Shown here one piece after another: positions 25,023 through 37,000 of a stretch of 64,000 bases of DNA (its first letter is position 1; each line of letters opens with the position of its first letter). This stretch comes from Telopea speciosissima (lineage: Eukaryota; Streptophyta; Magnoliopsida; Proteales; Proteaceae). The position numbers and the translations under genes are program-made. The notes under the pieces were generated by a model that did not search any database, was not told the DNA's origin, and worked only from the letters and a program-made list of their open reading frames with translations. The stretch is taken from positions 15,389,563 to 15,453,562 of the forward strand of contig NC_057922.1 in assembly GCF_018873765.1 (NCBI RefSeq), read 5' to 3'.

Positions 25023-28000
25023 TTATAACCATTATGTATTTTACATATTGTATGACAACTGTTCTTAATATCTTATATTAATGATTTAATCATTACGCAG
25101 TTTTATTTTAAATCGAGAAAAAAGTGAAAACGGAGGTTCATCATTACACAAATTTACTAAAAAATTATATACAATTACATTTTCGGTCAGTCGGTCGGTC
25201 TCTCACTATGGATTGGGAACGACCGATTAATAATTGGTCGGCCCCAAGCCCGACACAATTATAAATCGATCATGTCGGTCCCATTTTTAACCGATCGCCC
25301 CCCGGTGCGGGCTTGTCATTGACATCCTTAACTCCAACACTCTACCTAGCCTCTTTAACTCTCCGACAACCTTGCTTGACCTCTCCAGCATTGCGCCGGT
25401 CACCTTGTGACCCCTACCGCCTCTGCCTGGCCCCGTTGTGGCTCTTATCACCTCTGCAGGCCCTCTAGATGACTTGCCTGTGCTTTTACCGCCTTGCCTG
25501 GGCTCCACCTGGCCTTCTTGTGCTTCTCCAACCTTCACTTGCACACACCCCTGTTGTGTGCTTGGTACTTTTTGTGCCTGTTGCCTCTATTTCATTAGCC
25601 TTTCTATGTTGTGAGTAACAACTTTCTTCTCAACTTCAGTACATTTGCTTCGTCCTTTTAATGGAGGGTTCTAGCACAACGTTGGTATTGACAGCGGCGA
25701 CTTAAGTCGCCCTACTGCCCCACACTATCATCACTCTCTCCAACCCGGACCCACTAAGTTGAATGGATCCAACTACCTAGCATGGTCTTATGCATGCCTC
25801 CTTACCATTCATGGTAATCATTTTTTGGGGTATATTACTGGTGATACACCTATGCCCATTGAATCTCCAGCTATGGACAACTGGTTAGCTAATGATGCCC
25901 TGATCATGTTGTTCTTGTTGAATTCAATGGAGTCTTCTACTAGTTCCAACGTTGTCCTCCTTAATTCAACCGAGTTATGAGATGCTATGAAACACGCTTA
26001 TGGTCAAGCCAGCAACTATGCCCATATCTATGAAATTCATCGTCAGGCTCAAGAAACTAGACAAAAGGACCTCTCTGTGTCTGCCTATTACTCTGACCTT
26101 ACGACGTTATGGCAACAATTGGATTCATATCATCATGTTACCATGACCAGCCCCATTGCAAAGGAACGTGAAATGGAACAAGTTTATACTTTCCTCACTG
26201 GTCTTAACCCTGAGTATGATCAGATACACATTCAAGTTTTGAACAGGAGTACATTTCTTACATTGCTCTGATACCAAAATAAAAAGAGATGGGGGTTGAG
26301 GGAGAATGGAGCTAGAAAGAGTAGAAGATGAGAGAGGGAGCGGAAGAGGGTCGAAGGGGGAGAGAGTCTGTCTTTAGAGAAGAGAAGAGCTTCTCTTAAA
26401 TAGAGGTCGGATTCCAAATTTTGTTTTAAAATCCGAATAGTAGATGACGTAAGCAGTGACGTAGGGCGGTTGTCACTGTTCATGGTGACGTAAGTAGACG
26501 TCGTTTGGGGGGTCCACAGTCAATCAGACTCAAGGTTGATGTCGGAATCGACACAGCAGGCTGGAGAATAGTTCTCGGCGGCTGCTTGTTCTGCAATTTC
26601 ATGGGCAGCCATTTCTTCCAGGGCTTCTTCGACTTCGGCAAGGAGAGTAGCCGGGACATCTAACAAAGAGAGTGTCTGCAGATTTTGGACTAACTCAAAG
26701 GAGGCGGCGGCAATTTCATCCGGGATCTCGTAATCCATGAGAAATTGGGTGACAAAGATTCGTCAGCCATTGAAGACAAGATAACGGTACTTGGAGCATC
26801 CGTTGGGGAAGATAAGTGTCAATGCTTCTTTGTGTAGAGCAATGAGGAACTGTTTGTAGAGCCGATCAGCATGGATGAAGTGGCTGGCAATGGTAGCTGC
26901 TTCGTCTTCATCGGTGATGAGAGCAGGTTCCTGAACTGTGTAACAGGCTGCTGGTTGGAGGTGCCAAATCTGATATGGCTGGAAGAAGCGTTCTCTATGT
27001 CGCCATCCCAAAGTACTGGTAATGGTGAATTCGAGTCCACCTGAGAATCTCCAATTGGTAGTAGTATGAACGACCATTGTTCTGATCATCATGGGCAATT
27101 GGTCGAGGACAGAGGTACAGTCACTAGAGAAGACTGGTTGACCAACGAGTCCCCATTCAACAGCAGCAATACTCCAGGGTTCTTGTCCGGGGTAAAAGAT
27201 CAGACGGTGCTGTTGATGATGTGTTCTCATTATATTTTTGGGGTATCCTAGTATGAAGCCTTTGTAGCGCTGGTATTGTTCTTCATTACAATGACGTTGT
27301 ATCATTGGGAAGATTTCTTTAGGAAGGACTTCTTGAGCCTTCAAATATAAACAAATTCTTTTAATTTTAAAGAAGAGAGGATCTTTAAGATGATCTTCAA
27401 TACAGTCCGAAATCTGAAGAAAGCTTTGTACTTTTTCAGGGGAGGTAACATCGTCCCAATCAATTTGTTTAATTGAGTCGAGTACAACAATCTGTAGGTT
27501 GAGTTGTTTCTGATAAAAGAAACCAAGGGTTTTAGAGAAGGTGGTAAGAGCAGTCCGGAATGGTTTTTTCTGTCCGGCTAACTGAGTCTTCCATAAAGTA
27601 TTAATGTGATGATACCATTTGGTAGGTACACCATCATGTTTAAAGAAATCAGTAGTGTTTGTCACTGACTGACTAAAAGAAGATGGAGCAATAGCCGCTA
27701 GTAGTTGTTATACCATCTGGGAATAGTTGGCTGGGGTCATGTTCTATAAATAATAAGGATCCTGACTGTCCTGTTGTTAACTATTTCCGGGGTAGAAATA
27801 GGGACTAAAAGGTTGATAGGGAGAAGGGGTGAATTCTGCTGTGGTGGCAGGAATTCGTGTGTAGCCAGAAGCATGCCTTTGGGTAGGAGATGTTGCTGCT
27901 GTCTGGGGTTCTCGTATGAGAATTCCACCACGAGGGGTAGGGAGTAAGCCTGGGGTGGCTTTTTTGCGAATGCAATGTGGTGTCGCAGGCACTTTACCTT

Positions 28001-31000
28001 TTCCTTTATCGGGAGGACGGCGTGGATTCATCTCTGCTAAGATAATCAGCAAGAAAATTGTCAGTGCCTTTAATATGTACAATTTCATAAGAATATTGAT
28101 TAATGGTGTTGTACCAATTAATTCTGCGAGAATTAGTTTCTCGTTGTTTAGTTTTGAGAAAATCTCTAACGGCCTGATTATCAGTGCGAATAAGAAATTT
28201 CTCAGAGAGGAGGTAAATCCGAAATCGTTGGATAGCATTAACGATTGCTAAGATTTCCTTTTCATAAATCATATAATTAATTTGAGCAGGGGTGAATTTG
28301 CCGGAGTTGTATCCGCAAATTTGCTCATCCGAGGGATTCTTAAGAGGTCGTGCTTTTAAGACACAGCCCCAATGTTCATTGCTAGCATCTGTTTCAAGAA
28401 TTAAGACATCACCAGCAAGGGGGAAATACACTGTGGGACAAGATTTTTGTATCTTGTCTTTAATTAGTTGGACTGCCTGTGTGTTAGCTTTAGTCCAGGT
28501 AAAAACTACATCTTTTTGTAATTTAGTTAAAGACGTTTTTCTTTGGTAGAAAGGTCTTTAATGTAATTTCGACCATAATTAAGGATGCCAAGAAACTGTT
28601 GAAGATGTTTCTTATCAATAAGAACGGTTGGAAAATCCCTAATTTTAATAAGAATATGATCTTGGAGTTGGAGTCCGTGATCGGTTAAGATTAGGCCCAA
28701 AAATTCGATTTGAGGTTTCTCTAAGTCGATTTTTGAGGGGGAAAGGATTATTCCATGTTATAGGAATAGATCTCCAATGATGCGAAGATGCTTAGTGTGT
28801 TCTTCGGGGGATTTGGAGAAGACTAGAATGTCGTCAATGTAAGCAACACAAAAGGGGAGATTGCCAAAAATGGAATCAATCCATTGTTGAAAAATCTGTG
28901 GTGCCGTACAGAGGCCGAAAGGCATAATCTTCCATTGGTAATGGCGGTTAAAGGGTGTGGAGAAAGCGGTTAGAGGTTTGGATTCCTCAGTTAGCTTGAT
29001 CTGCCAAAATCCTAATTTACAGTCAAATTTGTTGTAGATAGTGGCATCTTTGGCGCGGTGAATAAGGACATCTTTTCGAGGGATAAAATATCCATCAAAA
29101 ATAATGTTCTGGTTTAAACGTTTGTAGTTTATAACCATACGAGCTTTTCCACGCTTAATTTCCGCAAGATTGCGTACCATAAAAGCGGGACAGGAGTGCG
29201 GACTATTAGAGGGTTCTATCAGTCCAAGATTAAGCAACTCAGGGATTTGTTTATCAAATTCTTCAATATCTGCTTTTAGATAGAGAATAGGTTTGACACG
29301 GATGATCTTATGTAGAGCATCCAATGTGATAGAACAAAAACGGGGGCTTTTATCCCACCATAAAAGGGGAAAATTACTAAAGTTGGGCTTGAGAAGTTTG
29401 AGGAGCCAATGTAGGTTTGGGTCATCGGGTAACTCAGCCGTGACGTGGATTAGTTCTTGGGTAAAACCATCTTTATCACATTGAGAAGTGTGAGATGTAA
29501 GTAATTTTAACTCAACTGGGCCAGTAGGGTGCTGGATCTGAAAAATACGAGGAAGAAGGGTGATCGACAAATAATTAAAAAGAAAATTAGTGCCTTGGAT
29601 AAAATCACCATGCATAGAAGGAAAACAAGTGATCTTGGGAATAACAAAATCTTTGTTTCCAAGGGTAATTGGGACATTAAGAGCTTTGTACTCTAAGGTA
29701 GTGGACGGGCCAGAAATACCGCTAACAAAAGCAGGCATATCCATTTTCTGCCAAAAATAACCAGGGATTGCATTATGTTTGCAAATACAACCGGTGGCAC
29801 CGGTATCCATAAGGATATCAAGGGAATAAGGCTTGAAGCCGGGGAAAGAGAAATGTCCTTTGACATAAGTATATTTTTTCGGACTTTGGTGTGTCTGAAA
29901 AATAATATCGGAATCTTCAGTTATATAATGGTTGAAGATGGTAAGGACAGCAACTGAATCGGTGTCTTTTTCCAAAGGAGCATAATCAGAATTTTGTGGT
30001 CCTTTATAGAACCGAGGGTACATGAAGTTAGGTACGTAGTTGGGTACATACAGTGGTAGAGAAGATGTAGCAGCTGAGGTTTGAGTTGACGTCGATCCAT
30101 GGCTAGACGAAGGTATACTAGTGCATGCTGGGAATGGGTGTTCGTCTTTTGAAGTAAAGATTATTACCAGAAGACTGAAGTTCAAACGTTGGTGCTTGTA
30201 CTTCTCGGATATTTTGAGGGGTGTCTAAAATATCAGAAATTAACCATTCACTGGGTATCTTAATATCATGCCAATTAAGCACTCGAGGTTGTATCTCGTG
30301 CTCATAGGGTCGTGGTTCAAAGAGTTCCACAAACTTTTTATCTGGAGGAGGCAATAGTTTAGTAGAGGTAACGTTAGTTAACTCATGTAAACATTTCCAA
30401 CTAACAGCAAGGTTATGACTGTCAGCTTTCATGCCGGTCCATTGGGTCTTAATTTTTAAAACCACATAATCACAAAGATTCGGGTCATGGATAGAAATAA
30501 AGAAATTAGGTTTAAGTTTGAACCAAACCAAACCATTAACCAGGTTGGATTCGATTCCACCGATAAGAGCGTTTAGTGGCTCTTGAAGGAATCTTTTATC
30601 GAAAATGGCAACAACAATTGGAGTGTCGATGCCTTGTCGAAAAAGAGCAGTGAGTTCAATCTGTATGAGACCAATGTGTATGTATCTCAATTTAGGGTGT
30701 TTTTTAACCAATCGTTTGATTTGGTCAGGATTGAACAAAGAAATTTCAAGACTAGCGTCATCTGTAGACTGGGCCGTGGTATTACCACAAGCTTGGTCAA
30801 AATAACGCCGCGACCAGAGATTACTAAGCTTGGATAGCTTGTAAACCTCATCGGGAGTAACCTCTTATTTTATTAAAGAGATTGGGGTCAAAAGAAATGT
30901 CTTCTCTCAGAAGGTCGTTGAGAGCGACAGATTCGAGTTCAAAGGCCGAAATAGGCGTGATCTCAATAGGGATAGATGAGTGGGAAGGAGGGGGTTCTTG

Positions 31001-34000
31001 TGTCTCATTTTCCATAAAAATGAAATCAAACTCGTCGTCGGATGTTTGATCGTCGGATTCAGAGACTAACTCATAAAGAAGTTCAGTGGGGTCTAAAACT
31101 TCAGAAAAGAATAATACCTCATAATCAAATTCGTCCAAGTAACGAATCATTTTATGAGCATTCTTGGTTTTGTTGGGACATTCATTTGCAAAATGGCCCT
31201 TTTCATTACACAAATAACAGGTGCAATTGGTCTTGTCCCGTGTAGATTTTGTGTAAGGGAGTTTTTCCCTAATAAAGCGTTTATGGGTAAACAACTTCTT
31301 AGGTTTGGAAGGAAAGTCTTTGGAATTATATTTTTTCCATCTATACCGTTTGGTAAATTTAGACTTAATTTTAGATTTATGAGAACGATGATGAATTGGC
31401 TTGGTACCGAATTCAAACTCGTTATTGAGCATATCTTTACACAGACCGGGAGAGATCTTGTGTTTAAGAGCTTTGGCTGCTCGAGCCTTAGGACAATGAT
31501 CCAGAATATGCCTGAAAACAAAATTAATTATGTTTCCAAGTGTATCAACGCTTTTGGAGTCGTTGATAAAAGCTGGATAGGTAGAATGACATAATTCATC
31601 CCAAGGTGGGGGTAACTTTGGGAAAAACTGGTCCTTCCAATATGCAGATTTTGAGCTATCGAGCAATTGGTAGAGACTCATGTATTTTTTCGAAAAAGCT
31701 TCAAATTCAAGAAGATTATTAAGCTTAATCTTAGTTAAATTAAAACTGACATCTTCTGCAAGCTTGTCAGGAGAATGAAAACCACAAAATTCACTTTTAA
31801 TGATTTTCGTAAAGTCGACCAAAATTTTCTCAAAATTCTTTTGGAGAATTAGCAGGTTGGTTTTAGCCAGTTTGCCGTCTTCAGTTTGATCGAACTTTTT
31901 AATAAACTGCAAGACATCGCCTTAGAGTGAACCACTAAGGTATTCCAGGAATTTGTCGGCAGACCAAGTAGCCTTATTATTGGCAATGAGAATGGCGAAA
32001 GTTTGTGCCCATTCATTAATTGCTTTATCATAATCTTTAATGGCTATATTGGTGAAGTCTAAGTAGGTTCCGTCGGAGGGTAAACCATATTTATGGAGGT
32101 CATCCTTACGGATGTATAGACCCTCTGTTTCTGTGGCAAAAACAGTGTCGTGACCAAAGGTTTCGCGTTGACCGGTTTGAGGTTGGAAATCCTCATCGGT
32201 GTCTAGATGGTCGGTTTGTGCCTCCATCTTACGCTTGGATCTTTCACCAACAGTGGGGGTACTGTGGGGAAGGGCTTCTGAGTCGGAGTCAGAAGAGGAT
32301 GAAGATGATTCTTGGTGAACCATATCTTCGTCATCGGAAAAGAGAACAAAGTGGTGTGCGACAAAACTCTGTTGGTTGTCAACATAGAATTGTTGCATCA
32401 TCCGTAAGAGTCGGTCTTGGTCCGTTGGGTCCGTAGTGGCTTTATAACGGTCTTTCCAATGGTCCATGATTTCTTTGAGGTAAAGATAACCGTCCGAAAC
32501 AGGTTGTTCTTCAGAGGTTTCCTCAGTAAGAGTGCTAATAACAAGAAAAGTATCCCGGGGAGGGAGTTTGGGGGGTATGATCGGTTGGTTGTCAACCAGA
32601 TCAGTAAGTAGAGTGATAGTAGTATCTAATTTTTTTTTTTTTTTTTTGTGATTATCTAAAGACATCAATTAAAAAATTTAAAGCGCCGCTAATACTATTA
32701 CTATCTGGTAAGGCATGGGTGCCATGTTCAAAAGGGAAAGATGGATCATCACTATAACAAGGGGGATGGGAAGCCATAATAATGATTGCAGATTACAAGG
32801 ATAATTTCCTGGGGGCTAAACCCGTTCTATAGTATCGGCAGGACAAAGGTCCAAAACACTTCCGGTTTTCAAACCAGTGTTTCGCTGGACATCACCACCA
32901 CTACAGAATATATGGCCGTGGAAATTACAAAGATAAAAAACAATCAGAAATTAAAACTTCGTACATCACCACTCGTTAGCGGATAATCTGTCCTTGAGGG
33001 ATAGTACCAGATGTGTGTGCGAAGCAAGTGCTAGAGATCAAAAAGAAAAGATCCGTTGCTGCACTCAAAGGGGGTAACCCATATCACGGCAGAAGTCTTC
33101 CTACGAATTGGAAGAACGATAAGGGTTACATAATATGATTCAGCATAAGGATCACCATAATTCTGTCATGATGCCTCCTACTGCTCCTCCTTGGTCTGCT
33201 CTTGTTACTACACCAAAGACCTCTGTACCTGTGGACAGTGCTGGTTCGGTCAGCAAGGCTGGTGCTTCTCGTGATCCAGTAAAATGTGACAATTGTGGCC
33301 GCCCACGTCATGCTAGGGAGACTTGCTGGAAATTACATGGTCGTCCTAAAGGGGGCAGTCAGCAAGGCTGGTGCTTCACGTGATCCAGTTAAATGTGACA
33401 ATTGTGGCCGCCCACGTCATACTAAGGAGACTTGCTGGAAATTACATGGTTGTCCCAAACAGGGCGACAAAGGATGCAAATCTAGTTCTACTCGTCCCAT
33501 GCTCACTTAATTGAGACTACAAAGGTCGTTGTTGGTACTCCATCTATGTCTGCAAAACAACTTGTGACTCAGCTTGGTTCTGCCTCTTCTACCACGGCTT
33601 CCTCTACCTCCCCTCTTTCCCATTTAGCCTGGTCGTTGCAAGAATAAGCCTACGTACATTATGACCCTCCCCAAACCCCGCAGTGGCAGGAGCCTCGTGC
33701 ACTGGGTATGCTTCTCATACTTTTTTTTTGTCTAATTGATTATGAAGCCTCAGATCATATGACCAGCTCCTCGGACTTCTTTACCTCTTATAACCCTTGT
33801 TCGGGCAAGGACAAGGTCTGAGTCACTAATGGTTCTCTTTCTGCTATTTCCGGTAAAGGGTCTATCCCATGCTCTCCCAGTATTTCTTTATCTTCTATCT
33901 TGCATGTTCCCAATCTCTGTGCCAACCTACTTTCCATTCACTATCTTACCACTGAACTTAATTGTTTTGTTCACTTCTTTTCTTCTCACAGTGTTTTTCT

Positions 34001-37000
34001 GGACCTAGCAACGGGGGCAACGATTGGATATAGTAGAGTTTGGGAATGTCTTTACTACTTGGATCTAAGTCTTACTGCTGCTCCCTCTCCAGTTTTAACT
34101 CATATTACTATAGAAGACAGTGCTCTCCAACAGCTCCAACAATGGCATCGTCATATCGGCCAAACTTCCTTTTATATTTTGCGTCGTTTGTTTCCTTCTT
34201 TAGTCAAACAGTATAATTTGAACCACGTTAATTGTAATATCTGTGAACTTGCTAAGCACACCAGGTCCTCGTATTTTTCCAGTGATAATAAAAAGTTTGA
34301 TTTCTTTTTTTGTGTAGAAAACCTAGGACCTGTAACCAGTAACTTGAGAGAAGAGAAAAAAGAGAGAATGAGAGAATAATAACTTGTTTTTATTGATAGG
34401 AAAGCCCCTCTATTTATAATAGAGGAGAAATTACAAATAGAAAGGGGAACTCCTAATCAGATAAGGAATTCCTAATCATGATAGGATTCCAAGTTACAAT
34501 AGGAAAAGAACTAGAACTAACAACTTAAACTGAAACTAAGACTAACAACTCATAGTAGAATTAGGACTTGACATAATTAGAAACTAGGACTCCAACTAGG
34601 ACTAGGAAAATAGAAGATACACATATCAACAAAATCACTGTTCACGTGAACAGTGTCACGTGAACAGTACTTCTCAACACTCCCCCTCAAGCTGGATTAT
34701 ACAAATAAGTAAAGAAAGAAGATTCAGCTTGAACTAAAGAAAAAAGAACTCCTAATAATGCTAACACTCCCCCTCAAGTTGGCGCATACAAGGTACTAAT
34801 GCCCAACTTGAACAAAATGAAAAAAACTAAGTTGTAGTAGAATCCAGCTTGACATATGAATGCAGCTCCCAAATAAACCTTCAAGAACTTGAAAAAATAG
34901 ATCTTCAAAACTTGAACAGACATGATCAGCAAACCGGGACTGGAATGTCTTCCAAAAAATGCAGCTTTCAACGATCTTCAATAGCTATCCAGTGATGAAT
35001 CTCAGATTGTCATAATGACTTAGAATCTTGAAGTGAAATAACTAGAGCAGCAATTAGCGAAAACAAACTGAATCAGGCAGCGGAAAAAATACCGTATCAA
35101 CCCAACTGAAAATCCTCAAATAGGCAACAACCAAATATCTTCAATACTCTTCAATACTTCAATCTCCCCCTTACGGCAAACTCAACCCAATAACAAAGGA
35201 TACCCAATAGCAATGGTGGAGAAAACTGATCTTCCATGTTTTGCACCAATGTTCCTGCATGTTCTGCGTTCTGCAATATCTGCAGGTGTATTATACATAA
35301 TCCCCCCCTCACGTGTAGTACACGTGGACATAATACAGATGATGTAAGAGATAGGGCAAAAACATAATATTCCAAAATTTTCCAAGAGGTGCTAAGGGTA
35401 ATGAAAAAGGAAGAAATGGCAATATTGTAATTTACCAGAAGTTTCCAAAGGTGTTATAGGTAAATGCCAAAGGTATGTTTTGGGATATGAAGGGAATTAG
35501 AATTATTGAAAGGGAACGGTGTTGGAAAAAAAAAGGATGGCATGACTGTAATTTGGTGGAAATCCACTTTTAAATACAATCCAAGCCAAGGGGTAAACTG
35601 GTAATAAACCAGAATTTTCAAGGGTCAATTGGGTAGTCAAATAGGAGAATGTATTAAACAGGTACTGGCAGTGCCGTAAATAACCAGAATTTTGCAAGGA
35701 TTTTTTGGTAATCAAAAAGCAATGGATTGCAATAAGTAAAATGATGGTTATGGAGAGTGGCAATTTGGTAAATAATCAAAATTTTCAAGAGGCTCTTGGG
35801 TAAATAAATAGGGGAATGGCACAATTGTAAATAGCAGAGTTAAAAAGGGATGGCATAGTTGTAATTAACCAAACAGTAAAGGGGAAACCAAATAACTAAA
35901 GGACTAGTGGTTAACTACGTAAATTTAATACCATAAGAGGGTGAATAAGACTCTACTCATAGTGAATATGGGCATACTTGTCATTATGCTGAAGTACCCT
36001 TCTTCTCCACGACATAACACCCAAGGCAAACCCAAACACTTTGCTGGAACAGAGGCTTGAACACCACGGCAGTAAGATTGGGGGCGGTAACCAAAGTAGT
36101 AAGTGTTGAGGGAATCGAAGCCAACAAGAATCAACCCTTGAAACCAAATCATCAGTAGTAGCCATCAACCAATCCTTCAAGCCAGGAAATACCAGAGCCA
36201 TAGCAGCGGCAGCCGGAGATGTAGAACCAGAGGCGGAAACAGCATCTCCTCCTTGAGGTTGATTGATACCAGGGAAGGACTTTATAGGATCGTAGGCCAA
36301 GGAAGGGCTTCAAAAAATAAAGAGAGGCACCATCGATTTCTGCAGTCGAAGATAAAAAATCTGATCTGTAGAATGATGACCAGAATTGATCTCCACAAAC
36401 TGAAAAAAAACTTTAAATCTGAACAACCATGATCAGCAACTTGAGATGATCTACAGAAGTCGATCTTCTAGAGGGAAGAATCGATTCTTGATAAGGCAGA
36501 ATAATCTTAAAAAAACTTGCGTTCATCGATCTTCATATTGGCTGGCCAGCAGATAAATAAGTCTCCAATCAGAAATAGATCTGTAATAAACAGATCATGT
36601 GTCTTCAATGAAAAAAATTCAGATTGAATCTGGAAAAAAAGAAAGAATCGATGCAGCTTTTAATCTCCTCAAAAGGGAAGAATTGATCTTCAATGTAGAT
36701 CACGACTCTCAAACAGAGGCAGCAGATGATGATCTCCAACCTTCATTGAAAGGAAAAAACAGCAACATAACTACAGAAAATTTTCCAAAACTGGAAACCG
36801 CAAGCCTTCAATGTATAACCCCATGATTTCCAAATAAATAAAATTAAAAGGATGAAACAAGCAGGAAACCCTAGTACTTCTTTTCTTTCTATGAACTAGG
36901 GTTTCTCCATAAATCGGAGAACCTTGAAACAACTCTCAAAATTGCAGATCTTGGAGAGAATCAATCACTGGTTACAACAGCTCTGATACCATGTAGAAAA

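Larger units (their letters stand above)
26265..33130 (-). mobile_element. Endogenous pararetrovirus (Caulimoviridae-like), about 6.9 kb
   Basis: Virus sense is minus. From high to low coordinates it shows a leader (33130-32778), a 41-codon ORF, coat-like frames with a zinc knuckle (32665-30848), a 30K-type movement frame (about 30830-30118), aspartic protease and RT (30185-28758), RNase H (about 28540-28006), a Pro/Thr-rich frame, a 300-codon frame of unknown role, a 72-codon acidic frame, an as-1/TATA promoter and finally a tRNA-Met-type primer site at the very end. There is no LTR and no integrase, which separates it from LTR elements. It interrupts Copia-1 gag. It carries stops and frameshifts and is an old, non-infectious copy. 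By general layout it may be near the florendoviruses, but the genus is not assigned. Confidence 0.85.
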
